From the NCBI GenBank assembly GCA_965247665.1, contig CBDFHH010000005.1, positions 620,001 to 684,000 of the forward strand: 64,000 nt of DNA. Direction: 5' to 3'. The notes below the pieces were generated by a model. That model saw only the letters and a program-made list of their open reading frames with translations. It did not search any database and was not told the origin of the DNA. Below are positions 24,828 through 32,974 of the stretch, piece by piece. The position numbers and the translations under genes were made by a program. Origin of the DNA: CAUZWH01 sp965247665. Lineage in GTDB: Bacteria > Pseudomonadota > Alphaproteobacteria > SHVV01. Numbering within the stretch: position 1 is the first letter of the stretch; each line of letters opens with the position of its first letter.

Positions 24828-25521
24828 GCCGAACCTCCGGGGCGTTGATGACTTCTTGCGGTTTGCCGCTCGCCAGCACACGGCCTTCGTTGAGTGCGAG
24901 CAGGCGGTCGGTCGCCGTCAGCATGGTCTTCATGACGTGCTCGATCCATACCACCGTGATTCCCGAATCGCGGATCGAATTGACCAGGCGGATGAACTCG
25001 CTGACCTCAGCTTCGGTGAGGCCGGCCGCGACCTCGTCGATCAGCAACAGTTTCGGGCGCATCGCCAGCGCCCGGGCCAGCTCGTGGCGTTTGCGCATGA
25101 TCAGCGGCAACCGACCCGCCAGCGTGTTGCGCTCCGAACGCATCCCGGTCGCCGCCAAAACGCGATCGACCCAGTCGTCGGCATCGGTTGGCTCCATGCC
25201 GCCGCCAAAGGTGGCGGCGACCTTGAGATTCTCGAACACGGTCATGTGGGTGAACGGGCGCGGCACCTGATAGGTGCGGGCGAGACCGGTTTTGCCGCGC
25301 TCGTGCGCCGGGGCCGACGTGATGTCGTTGCCGGCGAAATAGATCGTACCTGCGTCGGCCGGGAGGTTGCCGGCGAGCAGGCCGAACAAGGTCGTCTTCC
25401 CGGCGCCATTGGGGCCGATGATGCCGAGGATCTCACCCTGGTCGACGGCAAAGGAAATCCGATCGGCGACACGCAGCGCGCCGAACGATTTGCACAATCC
25501 GTCGACCGTTAGCAGAGCCAT
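24808..25521 (-). CDS. livG: ABC transporter ATP-binding protein LivG
   Basis: A 237-residue ATPase with Walker A GPNGAGKTT and Walker B KLLLIDEVAAGLT. The usual LSGGQ signature is replaced by GRLPLIMRKRHE, a variant I associate with a Liv ATPase subgroup, so activity is still expected. It partners LivF. It lies 108 bp after the binding-protein gene, separated by a hairpin that could dampen ATPase expression relative to the binding protein. Confidence 0.93.
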   Translation of the reverse strand: MALLTVDGLCKSFGALRVADRISFAVDQGEILGIIGPNGAGKTTLFGLLAGNLPADAGTIYFAGNDITSAPAHERGKTGLARTYQVPRPFTHMTVFENLKVAATFGGGMEPTDADDWVDRVLAATGMRSERNTLAGRLPLIMRKRHELARALAMRPKLLLIDEVAAGLTEAEVSEFIRLVNSIRDSGITVVWIEHVMKTMLTATDRLLALNEGRVLASGKPQEVINAPEVRRVYLGA

Positions 25522-25583
25522 TCGAACGTGTCGGGCGACGCGCAGATTCCTGGCCGCGTGTTACGCAAGGCGCCACGCGGCGA

Positions 25584-25609
25584 CGGTGGTGGGCCCGAAG
25601 GCACCACCA
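25584..25609. promoter_or_regulatory. Intercistronic hairpin between binding protein and livG
   Basis: GGTGGTG at 25585-25591 pairs with CACCACC at 25602-25608 around a 10-base loop, within the 108 bp between the binding-protein stop and livG. Such stem-loops after binding-protein genes commonly protect the upstream message or attenuate the downstream genes. There is no T-run, so full termination is unlikely. Confidence 0.5.
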
Positions 25610-25630
25610 CCGAATTGCGCCGTCCCGCGG

Positions 25631-26887
25631 TTATTGCTGGTACAGGCGCATGTCCGCCGTCTTTTGCACGTCCGGATAGACGACGTTGTAGACATTGTCC
25701 TTGACCCACCGCTGAGACTTGCTGTCGATGCGCCATTGCGCGCCACCCAGCGGTTGTACCGAGTAGTGCTGGTCGTTGAACTTCACCCGCCCCACGACGG
25801 TGTCGAGATCGGTGGTCGCGAGCGCGTTCAACAGCGCCGCCCGGTCGGCCGTGCCCGCCCGCTGCAGGGCATCGAACAGCACGTCATAGGACGCGTCGGT
25901 ATAGGCCAATGGCGGCGAGTAGTACTTGTCCGGGTTCTGACCTTCGTAGAGGTCGACCAGCCCCTGGCCGGTATATCCGCCATAGTTCGACTGGCCCGGA
26001 TAGGCCGGCGACCAGAAATTGACGCTAAGGATGTCGATGCCGTGCTGGCCCAGCGCCCTCATCGCTTCGGGATAACCCGTCGCCTTGTCGATGATGTACA
26101 TACGGGGCTTGAAGCCGGCTTGAGCGGCCTGCTGTAGATAGTTTTGCAGGTCGGGTGGCGCCAGCACGCCCGTCACCACCTGCACCCGGCCGCGCTTGAA
26201 CTTGTTGATGATCGCCGAAAAGTCCGGCAGTCCCTGCTCGAAGCGGCCGGGATCGGTCGGCTCCCACCCCTCCGTCTTGAAAGCGGGGTCGAACAGCTGT
26301 GCGAACACGACGCCATCCGGGTCGTTGGGATAGAGGTAGCCGATCTTGCCGTTAAAACCGCCCGGCAGCGACTTGATCATACCGAGGTGGTTGGCTACCA
26401 GGTCGGGCACGGCGAAGAAGAAGTGGAACGAGTATCGGTACTCTTTCGGCTTGCCGTCGGGCCCGTAGAGCCATGGCTCGATCGGCGTATTCGAAGTGAT
26501 GCAGGGTACCTTGTAGCGTTCGCACAGATCCGCAGGCGCGTTGGTGGTGTCGGGCGTCCCCTGCGCAAACACGACGTCGACCTTGTCGTTGAGGATCGCC
26601 TTGGTTGCGGCTTCGCCGGAACCGGCCATCGTGCCCTTGGAATCGAAGATCTTGAAGTTGATCTTGCACTTCTCGCCACCGACCTGGAGCCCGCCGCCGG
26701 CGTTGATCGGGTCGACCTTGTTGTGGTCGAGCCACGGGGTTTCGCGGCCCATATCGAGCAGCGGCCCGGTGATCGGCACGACGCGACCAACGGTAATCTC
26801 GCACGCGGCCGACGTCGGCGCGGCGTCGACCAAGCTCATGGCGACGATCGCCGCCGCCGCAAGGACGAATGAAGTGAGTCGTTTCAT
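25631..26887 (-). CDS. Branched-chain-type ABC transporter substrate-binding protein
   Basis: A 418-residue periplasmic binding protein with a signal peptide (residues 1-28, ending PTSAA) and the type 1 binding fold starting EITVGRVVPITGPLLDMG. GGAGGACC precedes ATG 26887. It sits directly after the dioxygenase alpha subunit (24 bp) and before livGFH and the LivM fusion, so transport and ring cleavage genes share a transcript. The ligand is probably the aromatic amine or acyl derivative metabolised by the operon, by inference. Confidence 0.93.
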   Translation of the reverse strand: MKRLTSFVLAAAAIVAMSLVDAAPTSAACEITVGRVVPITGPLLDMGRETPWLDHNKVDPINAGGGLQVGGEKCKINFKIFDSKGTMAGSGEAATKAILNDKVDVVFAQGTPDTTNAPADLCERYKVPCITSNTPIEPWLYGPDGKPKEYRYSFHFFFAVPDLVANHLGMIKSLPGGFNGKIGYLYPNDPDGVVFAQLFDPAFKTEGWEPTDPGRFEQGLPDFSAIINKFKRGRVQVVTGVLAPPDLQNYLQQAAQAGFKPRMYIIDKATGYPEAMRALGQHGIDILSVNFWSPAYPGQSNYGGYTGQGLVDLYEGQNPDKYYSPPLAYTDASYDVLFDALQRAGTADRAALLNALATTDLDTVVGRVKFNDQHYSVQPLGGAQWRIDSKSQRWVKDNVYNVVYPDVQKTADMRLYQQ

Positions 26888-26911
26888 GGGTTGGTCCTCC
26901 GGTTCCTGTAG

Positions 26912-27724
26912 TTATAGTCGAAACTCAACCACTGCGGCACCGCTGCCGTAGGTCGGTCCATAGGCATGCACCTTGGCGCCGTAGAAGCGCCCGCCGATGG
27001 CTCCTAACACCCATGCGAAGTGCTTGAAGCCCATGTCGACCTTGGCCTCCTCGGTGTAGTCTGGGCACAGCCGCTCGATCTCGCCGATCTCGCCTTTTTC
27101 CATCAGCTCGAGCATGCGGCGATTCCAGCGGTCTTCCTCAGCGCCGGCAATATGGTCGGCGGCGATATCGATCTGGTCGCGGAAGATCGTTCCCGACAGT
27201 CCCCCGACGCCAATCGCCGCGACCTTCTTGCCCTGCTCGTGCGCCTTGGCAGCGGCCATCGCCGCGACTGCGCGGGTGGTTTCCCAGTCATGGTAGACGT
27301 TGTTGGCGGCCACCACCAAGGGAATGCGCCCCTCCGGATTGAGGAAGTGGTTGGCGACGATGGTGCCGGTATCGATCGGAAACGCATCATAGTCGACCCC
27401 TTTGGCATGCACGCCGATTCCCCGGCAGCCGTCGACGCAGGCGCTGGCGAGCTCGGTGTCGATCGTCAGCGCGTAGCTGAGGTCGCCGTATTCGTACCAG
27501 TTCTCGTCGACATGGACTCCGTCGATCCGCGCGCGCGTCTGCCACAACTCGTCGAGCACTGCCATCCATTGGGTCGAATAGAGCAAGATCGTATCGGGGC
27601 GGGCGCCGGCGATCGCTCGCGCCGCTTTGTGAAAGCCGGTGGCGATGTCCGCCCATGGCGGATTGTCCCTCTTGAGAAACGGCAGCGGTGAACCGGGTAC
27701 CAGAAAGGCCGCCGCGACCGTCAT
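26912..27724 (-). CDS. amnA: 2-aminophenol 1,6-dioxygenase-like alpha subunit
   Basis: A 270-residue LigB-superfamily protein; the known AmnA-type alpha subunit is about 270 residues. It lacks the iron ligands of the beta subunit: the first His motif is replaced by VPGSPLP and the second by YSTQW, as expected of the non-catalytic structural subunit. ATG 27724 overlaps the beta-subunit stop (ATGA), giving translational coupling and equal stoichiometry. A second copy of this subunit is embedded in the fusion gene at 21133-21936. The exact substrate (2-aminophenol or a substituted form) is inferred. Confidence 0.82.
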   Translation of the reverse strand: MTVAAAFLVPGSPLPFLKRDNPPWADIATGFHKAARAIAGARPDTILLYSTQWMAVLDELWQTRARIDGVHVDENWYEYGDLSYALTIDTELASACVDGCRGIGVHAKGVDYDAFPIDTGTIVANHFLNPEGRIPLVVAANNVYHDWETTRAVAAMAAAKAHEQGKKVAAIGVGGLSGTIFRDQIDIAADHIAGAEEDRWNRRMLELMEKGEIGEIERLCPDYTEEAKVDMGFKHFAWVLGAIGGRFYGAKVHAYGPTYGSGAAVVEFRL

Positions 27725-28626
27725 GCGACCTGCGCCAGTCCCGCTTTGACCAGGTTCCACTCCATCACCGCGTTGCCCGTGCCGATCACGGTGCCATAAC
27801 CGTGAAGTTCGCCGGAGAGTTGCGGGTAACCCATGGCCGAGAACATCCAGGTAAACGCGCCCGACTTGACCTCGGCAAAGGCTTCTTCGATGAACTGCGG
27901 CAGCAATCCGAACACCTCGTTGACGTTACCCTTGCGCAGGAGGTCGATGACCCTCATGTCCCACTCGTAGCCGTGATAGTTGGCGGCGTGCTCCTTTGAC
28001 ATATCCTCCGGCAGCTCCGGCTCCTCGTGGAAGTGCCAGTGGCTCAGGGTGTTGGAGGCGAGCAACACCGCGCGCCGGCCGGTTTCCTCGATCGCCTCGC
28101 GGGTCGCCCTGCCGAGCGTGTCCATTTCGCTCAGCCCTTCCTCGGTGGTCAGATAATAGGGCGAGTTGTTGGCCGACAGGCCGACGACCGGGATGTCCCA
28201 TTGCGGGCGCATCATATGCAGCGTGGTGATGGTGCCGTAGTCAACCCGGAAATTGGGGTTGCGCATCATCTTGGCAACCAGGCCCCTGTCGTCGGCGCGC
28301 GCGCAGCAGGCCTCGGCCAGTTCGACGTCGACCTCGAGCGAAAACGTATAGCGGAACAGGTTGGGAAAGATCGGATCGACCGATTTGCCCGACAGGTTGC
28401 GCACGCCGAGGAAATGGTGCCCGAGCTGGGTGATCCAGTGGGGCGAGTGAACCAGCAGCACGTCCGGCTTAAGCTCATCGAGGCTTCGGCGCGCTCGCTC
28501 GTAGGCCCAGCGTAGCTGTTCCCAGCCGCCCTTTGATTTGGGCTCGTTCTGAGGCGGGTTTTCGCCGTAGACAAGGTGCGGCGGGTGCGGCGCTAGAAAT
28601 CCGGCCAGAATCTGTCCGTTCGCCAT
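27721..28626 (-). CDS. amnB: 2-aminophenol 1,6-dioxygenase-like catalytic beta subunit
   Basis: A 301-residue LigB-type extradiol dioxygenase. Candidate Fe(II) ligands are His14 (LAPHPPH), His63 (HSPHW) and Glu252 (FAEVKSG), with His196 (SNTLSHWHFH) as candidate acid-base and Tyr130 nearby. These sit one residue after the positions I recall for the studied aminophenol dioxygenase beta subunit (His13, His62, Glu251, His195), which supports the assignment beyond the general LigB fold. The enzyme would open the ring of 2-aminophenol between C1 and C6 to 2-aminomuconate semialdehyde. It follows the two RidA genes and is coupled to the alpha subunit. Confidence 0.85.
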   Translation of the reverse strand: MANGQILAGFLAPHPPHLVYGENPPQNEPKSKGGWEQLRWAYERARRSLDELKPDVLLVHSPHWITQLGHHFLGVRNLSGKSVDPIFPNLFRYTFSLEVDVELAEACCARADDRGLVAKMMRNPNFRVDYGTITTLHMMRPQWDIPVVGLSANNSPYYLTTEEGLSEMDTLGRATREAIEETGRRAVLLASNTLSHWHFHEEPELPEDMSKEHAANYHGYEWDMRVIDLLRKGNVNEVFGLLPQFIEEAFAEVKSGAFTWMFSAMGYPQLSGELHGYGTVIGTGNAVMEWNLVKAGLAQVA

Positions 28627-28657
28627 CGAGCCTCCTCATGCTCGCCTTGCGCTCGCT

Positions 28658-29068
28658 CTATTCGGGCTTGTAGGCGATCGCCTTGATTTCGATCAGGATA
28701 TACGGATGCGGCAACTGATGCACGGCGACGGTCGTGCGCGCCGGTCCGTTTTCGTCGAAATACCGACCGTAGATTTCGTTGTAGCCGCCGAAGTCGTTGA
28801 TGTTGACGAGGAAGGTCGTGAGCTCGACCACGTCTTCAAGCCCGGCGCCGGCGCTGGCCAGGATGGCGCGGATGTTCTCGAGTACCGCTGCGGTCTGCAC
28901 TCGGATATCGAGCTTCATCGTTCCCATCTCGTCGGCTTCGGCACCGGCGAAGGTGTTGTCGGGACGGCGCGAGCTGGTGCCCGAGACGAACAGGTAGTCG
29001 CCGGCCCGCTTGATGTGCGGGTAGCGCCCCCGCGGCTTCGCTTGGCCCTCTAGCACTCTGCCTTCCAC
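28658..29068 (-). CDS. amnD: RidA-family 2-aminomuconate deaminase-like protein
   Basis: A 136-residue RidA protein with the pattern of 2-aminomuconate deaminases: GRYPHIKRAGDYLFVSGTSS near the start, NDFGGYNEIYG, then GPARTTVAVHQLPHP carrying the conserved Arg. It would release ammonia from 2-aminomuconate, giving 4-oxalocrotonate. GTG 29068, preceded by AAGGAAGGG, is chosen over a long upstream extension that overlaps the other RidA gene. A decayed copy of its 3' end lies at 19868-19957. Confidence 0.82.
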   Translation of the reverse strand: MEGRVLEGQAKPRGRYPHIKRAGDYLFVSGTSSRRPDNTFAGAEADEMGTMKLDIRVQTAAVLENIRAILASAGAGLEDVVELTTFLVNINDFGGYNEIYGRYFDENGPARTTVAVHQLPHPYILIEIKAIAYKPE

Positions 29069-29088
29069 ACCGCGTCCCTTCCTTGCTT

Positions 29089-29478
29089 TCAGTCTTCTTT
29101 GTAGAAACGGAATTCGATCTCGACACTGGCACCAAGCGGCAATGCCACAACGCCGATCGCGGTCCTGGCCGGCGGCGTGACTTCGTCGGTGAACACCGCT
29201 TCCCACGCGCGATTGATTTCATCGAAGCGGGCCATCTCGGTGGTGTAGATCGTCGCCGCGACCAAATTATCATACGACAGTCCGAAATCACCCATCGCAC
29301 GCCGCAGGTTATCGAGGATCTTGGCCGCTTCGGCGCCGGGTCCACCGCTCTCCAGCACACCACTCTCGGTATCGAGGGCGATCATCCCGGCAAACTGGTA
29401 GTTCGGGCCGGCTTTGACGCAAGGCGAATAGCGAAACCGTGGCGCCGGCAAGTTGGCCGAAATCAGGACTTCACGCAT
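29089..29478 (-). CDS. RidA family protein
   Basis: A 129-residue RidA protein, first gene of the operon. It keeps the TPPARTAIGV segment with the catalytic-type Arg and ends IEFRFYKED. GGGAGGG precedes ATG 29478. It may detoxify imine/enamine intermediates released during aminomuconate metabolism, or work together with the adjacent deaminase-like RidA. A remnant of its 3' end survives at 19992-20057. Confidence 0.88.
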   Translation of the reverse strand: MREVLISANLPAPRFRYSPCVKAGPNYQFAGMIALDTESGVLESGGPGAEAAKILDNLRRAMGDFGLSYDNLVAATIYTTEMARFDEINRAWEAVFTDEVTPPARTAIGVVALPLGASVEIEFRFYKED

Positions 29479-29580
29479 CGCAGCCCTCCCGGTTCTTTCG
29501 GACGGCGCTCTGGCGCGCTGCTGCGGCTTGCTTCAAAATGATCGGGAATAATCTGAACATTATCGGCTGGGGTGGGGAGT
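29479..29580. promoter_or_regulatory. Divergent promoter region of the aromatic-amine operon and yqiK
   Basis: This 102 bp gap separates two divergent genes and should hold both promoters. On the plus strand TTGCTT and TAATCT are 15 bp apart. A small dyad, ATAAT at 29548-29552 and ATTAT at 29559-29563 with a 6-base spacer, could be an operator. It is notably AT-rich against its surroundings. No regulator gene is adjacent. Confidence 0.35.
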
Positions 29581-31293
29581 ATGTCGGCCGCGGGGATCGT
29601 TCTCACCATTATTGTCGTTCTGGCGCTTGTCGTCATCGCTTGGCTGCTGGCCTGGTGGCTGTATGAACGGACTTCCAAAGAGCTGTCGTTCGTGCGCACC
29701 GGTCTCGGCGGCCAAAAGGTGGTGATGAACGGCGGCGCCTTCGTGCTGCCGGTGCTACACACCACGACCCGGGTCAACATGAACACCACCCGGCTCGAGG
29801 TGGTGCGTGCGGCCGAGCAGTCGCTGATCACCCGCGACCGCATGCGCGTCGACGTCGATGCCGAGTTCTACGTCCGGGTGCAGCCGACCCCGGACTCCAT
29901 CGCCATGGCGGCGCAGACGCTGGGCGGCCGCACCATGCGTCCCGAAGCATTGAAGGAATTGTTGGAAGGTCGTTTCATCGATGCGCTGCGCGCAATTGCG
30001 GCCGAGCTCACTATGGAGGATATCCACGAGCAACGCGCCGATTTCGTGAGCCGGGTTCGCGAGAAGCTGGCCGGAGATCTCCTCAAATCGGGCCTCGAAC
30101 TCGAATCGGCCTCGCTCACCGGTCTCGATCAGACCGATCGGCAGTACTTCAATCCCAGCAATGCGTTCGACGCGGCCGGTCTCACCAAGCTGACCGGCGA
30201 GATCGAAGATCGCCGCCGTCGCCGCAACGAAATCGAACAGGATTCGGAGGTCGCGATCCAGGAAAAGAACCTCGAAGCGGAAAAACGCAAGCTCGATATA
30301 GCGCGCCAGGAGGAGGATGCACGGCTCGCGCAGCAGCAGCAGATATCGGTTCAGCGCGCGCGTCAACGCAGCGACGTGGCCAAGGAAGAGGTCGAACGCG
30401 AACATGATATCGAGCTTGCCAAGACCGATACCAACGAGCGTATCGAATTGGCGCGTCTGGCCGCCGAGCGCATCGTCGAGGAAGCTCGCATCAATACCGA
30501 TCAGGGTGTGCGCGAACACGACATCGCCCGCGATACCACCGTCGAGCTGGCCAAGTTCGAACGCGACATGACGGTTGCCGAAAAATCCAAGGAAGCGTCG
30601 CGTGCTCAAGCCGAAGCCGAAGAAGTCCGCGGCCTGCTGGTCAAGGCCGAAGAGGCGGTCGCTACCGTTCGCGACGTCGAACGCGCCGAGCGTGACAAGT
30701 CGATCGAGTTGGTCGACGCGCGCAAAAAGGCCGAGTCGAAAGCGATCGACGTCGTCGTTACCGCCGAGGCGCGCCACCAGGCGAGCCAGGAAGCGGCCGC
30801 GGCGCGGCGCATCGAAACCGAGTCCGATGCCGGGCACATCCGCGCAATGGCCGACGCCGATGCGGCGGCGGAGGTCGCTCGCTCCGAAGCTGCAGCAAGA
30901 CGCTACGAAGTCGACGCCGCCGGCCAGCGCGCGATGCATGAGGCCGATCGGGCCCTATCGACCGAGCTGATCGACCTCAAGGTCAAGATGGCGGTGATCG
31001 AACACATCCGCGACATCATCGCCGAGTCGGTCAAACCGCTCGAACGTATCGAGGGGATCAAGGTGGTTAGCGTCGAGGGCTTGACCCCAAGTGGCGGCGG
31101 TGGTCCGGTCGGCGGCGAGCCAGGCGCGTCGCCGCAAAACCTGGCCGAGCAGATCGTCTCCGGCGCGCTACGCTACCGCGCCCACGCTCCCATCATCGAT
31201 GCCCTGCTCAAGGAAATCGGCCTTTCCGGCGTCAACGCCGATGCCGTTGTCGACGCGCTGAAGAGCCTTTCCGACGGCAACGGCGACAACTAG
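29581..31293 (+). CDS. yqiK: Flotillin-family membrane protein (YqiK type)
   Basis: A 570-residue protein with one N-terminal transmembrane helix (residues 5-27), an SPFH/band-7 domain (FVRTGLGGQKVVMNGG, then ITRDRMRVDVDAEFYVRV), a long charged Ala/Glu/Arg coiled coil over roughly residues 200-465, and a C-terminal NLAEQIVSGALRYRAHAP region. This layout matches E. coli YqiK, which scaffolds membrane microdomains. ATG 29581 is preferred; a GTG at 29572 is possible. The NfeD-type partner (YqiJ) usually next to yqiK is missing. Confidence 0.9.
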   Translation: MSAAGIVLTIIVVLALVVIAWLLAWWLYERTSKELSFVRTGLGGQKVVMNGGAFVLPVLHTTTRVNMNTTRLEVVRAAEQSLITRDRMRVDVDAEFYVRVQPTPDSIAMAAQTLGGRTMRPEALKELLEGRFIDALRAIAAELTMEDIHEQRADFVSRVREKLAGDLLKSGLELESASLTGLDQTDRQYFNPSNAFDAAGLTKLTGEIEDRRRRRNEIEQDSEVAIQEKNLEAEKRKLDIARQEEDARLAQQQQISVQRARQRSDVAKEEVEREHDIELAKTDTNERIELARLAAERIVEEARINTDQGVREHDIARDTTVELAKFERDMTVAEKSKEASRAQAEAEEVRGLLVKAEEAVATVRDVERAERDKSIELVDARKKAESKAIDVVVTAEARHQASQEAAAARRIETESDAGHIRAMADADAAAEVARSEAAARRYEVDAAGQRAMHEADRALSTELIDLKVKMAVIEHIRDIIAESVKPLERIEGIKVVSVEGLTPSGGGGPVGGEPGASPQNLAEQIVSGALRYRAHAPIIDALLKEIGLSGVNADAVVDALKSLSDGNGDN

Positions 31294-31359
31294 GCCCCGC
31301 CACCGGCCTTTCACGGCGTAGCTGCCGGGTTTTTGCGACTTCCGGTTGGGCGGCGGGGC
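31294..31359. terminator. Bidirectional terminator-like hairpin
   Basis: GCCCCGCC at 31294-31301 and GGCGGGGC at 31352-31359 can pair, reinforced by ACCGG/CCGGT just inside. The loop contains a short T-run. It lies exactly between the convergent yqiK and aldehyde dehydrogenase genes, whose stop codon it touches, so a two-way terminator is likely. Confidence 0.5.
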
Positions 31360-32825
31360 TACAGCTTCACACACACATTGCGGGTTTCGCTGTAGAACTC
31401 GAAGGCGTGTGCGCCGCCCTCGCGGCCGATGCCGGAGCGGCGGTTGCCGCCGAACGGCGTGCGCAGATCACGCAAGAACCAGGTGTTGATCCAGGTGATG
31501 CCGACATCGATCGCCGCCGCCACGCGGTGCGCGCGCGCCAAATTTTCGGTCCAGATCGAGGCCGCCAACCCATAGTCGGTGTCGTTGGCCCGCGCGATGG
31601 CTTCGTCCTCCTCGTCGAACGGCGAAATATGGACACACGGCCCGAAGATCTCCTCACGGGTAACCGGGGAATCGTCGGCCAGGCCGGTCCAGATCGTCGG
31701 TTCGATCCAGGCGCCTTCAGCGAAGTTTGCGGCCATTTCGGGAATGTTGCCGCCGACTACGATCTCAGCCCCGCCCTTGCGCGCCTTGGCGTAGTAGGAA
31801 AGCACCTTGTCGCGGTGACCGCGGCTGATCAACGGGCCGATCGTGGTCGTCTCGTCGAACGGTGAGCCGATCTTGAGCGCCCGGGTCTTCTCCGCGAGGC
31901 GCTCGACGAACTCGGTGAAGACCGGCCGCTCGACATAGAGCCGCTCGGTGTTGAGGCAGACTTGGCCGCAGTTGGCGAACGACGAGCGAATCGTTCCGTC
32001 GACCGCCTTGTCGAGATCGCAGTCGGCGAACACCACGCCCGGGTTCTTTCCGCCGAGCTCCAGCGACACCGGCCGCACGCCGTTGGCCGCGGCTTTCATG
32101 ATCGCTGCGCCGGTAACGGTTTCGCCGGTGAAGGTGATGCCGTCGATCCCGGGGTGTTCGGTAATGAACTGGCCGGCGCTGTCGGGGCCAAAACCGTGCA
32201 CGACGTTGTAGACGCCCTCGGGTACCCCGACCTCGTTCATCACCTCGCCGAGCAGGGTGGCGGTGGCCGGTGTCTCCTCGGACGGCTTGCACACCACCGC
32301 GTTGCCGCACGCGAGTGCCGGCGCGACCTTCCACGTCAACAGCAGCAACGGCAGGTTCCACGGGCAGATCACCCCGATCACGCCGCGCGGCTTGCGTACG
32401 ACATAGTTGATGGCTCCGGCGCCGTCGGGGGTGTCCATGCGGTAGGTCTCGCTCGGATATGCCGTGATCAGTTGGGCGAAGGTGCGGAAGTTGGCGGCGC
32501 CGCGCGGAATGTCGAGGGTGCGGGCCTGGGTTACCGGTTTGCCGGTGTCGGCGATCTCGGCGGCGATGAAGTCGTCGAACCGAGCGTTGATCGCCTCGGC
32601 GACGCGGATCAGCAGCGTGCTGCGATCGGCGTCCGTCATCGTCGACCATGGTCCGGCAAGCGCCGCTCGTGCCGCCTGCACCGCGTCGTCGACCTGCGCG
32701 CGGTCGGCTTCATGGACTTCGGCAACGACCTCATTGGTGGTGGGATCGATGTCGTCGAAGGTGCCGGCGGCGCCGTCGACGAACGCGCCACCGATGAAGT
32801 TGCGATACTCGCGGATATTGGTCAT
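31359..32825 (-). CDS. amnC: Aldehyde dehydrogenase (2-aminomuconate/2-hydroxymuconate semialdehyde type)
   Basis: A 488-residue NAD-dependent aldehyde dehydrogenase. It has CPWNLPLLLLTWKVAPALACG, the catalytic Glu in LELGGKNPG, the catalytic Cys in ANCGQVCLN, and a C-terminus with WFLRDLRTPFGG and SGIGREGG that is typical of muconate-semialdehyde dehydrogenases. ATG 32825 follows AGGGAGCACCCC. It would oxidise 2-aminomuconate semialdehyde to 2-aminomuconate, linking the dioxygenase to the RidA deaminase. It is separated from that operon by yqiK and transcribed in the same direction as it. Confidence 0.85.
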   Translation of the reverse strand: MTNIREYRNFIGGAFVDGAAGTFDDIDPTTNEVVAEVHEADRAQVDDAVQAARAALAGPWSTMTDADRSTLLIRVAEAINARFDDFIAAEIADTGKPVTQARTLDIPRGAANFRTFAQLITAYPSETYRMDTPDGAGAINYVVRKPRGVIGVICPWNLPLLLLTWKVAPALACGNAVVCKPSEETPATATLLGEVMNEVGVPEGVYNVVHGFGPDSAGQFITEHPGIDGITFTGETVTGAAIMKAAANGVRPVSLELGGKNPGVVFADCDLDKAVDGTIRSSFANCGQVCLNTERLYVERPVFTEFVERLAEKTRALKIGSPFDETTTIGPLISRGHRDKVLSYYAKARKGGAEIVVGGNIPEMAANFAEGAWIEPTIWTGLADDSPVTREEIFGPCVHISPFDEEDEAIARANDTDYGLAASIWTENLARAHRVAAAIDVGITWINTWFLRDLRTPFGGNRRSGIGREGGAHAFEFYSETRNVCVKL

Positions 32826-32974
32826 GGGGTGCTCCCTGCGCTTCGCGCCTATTCTAGCGGCAGGAACCGATCCTTCACGAGGCACAAAAGGCGGCGGCAG
32901 GCGACGGAGCTCCGCCGCGGATGCGGCGCAACGGGATCAACGCCTGTGGGACGCCGCCGCGTGCGCGACGAGCG

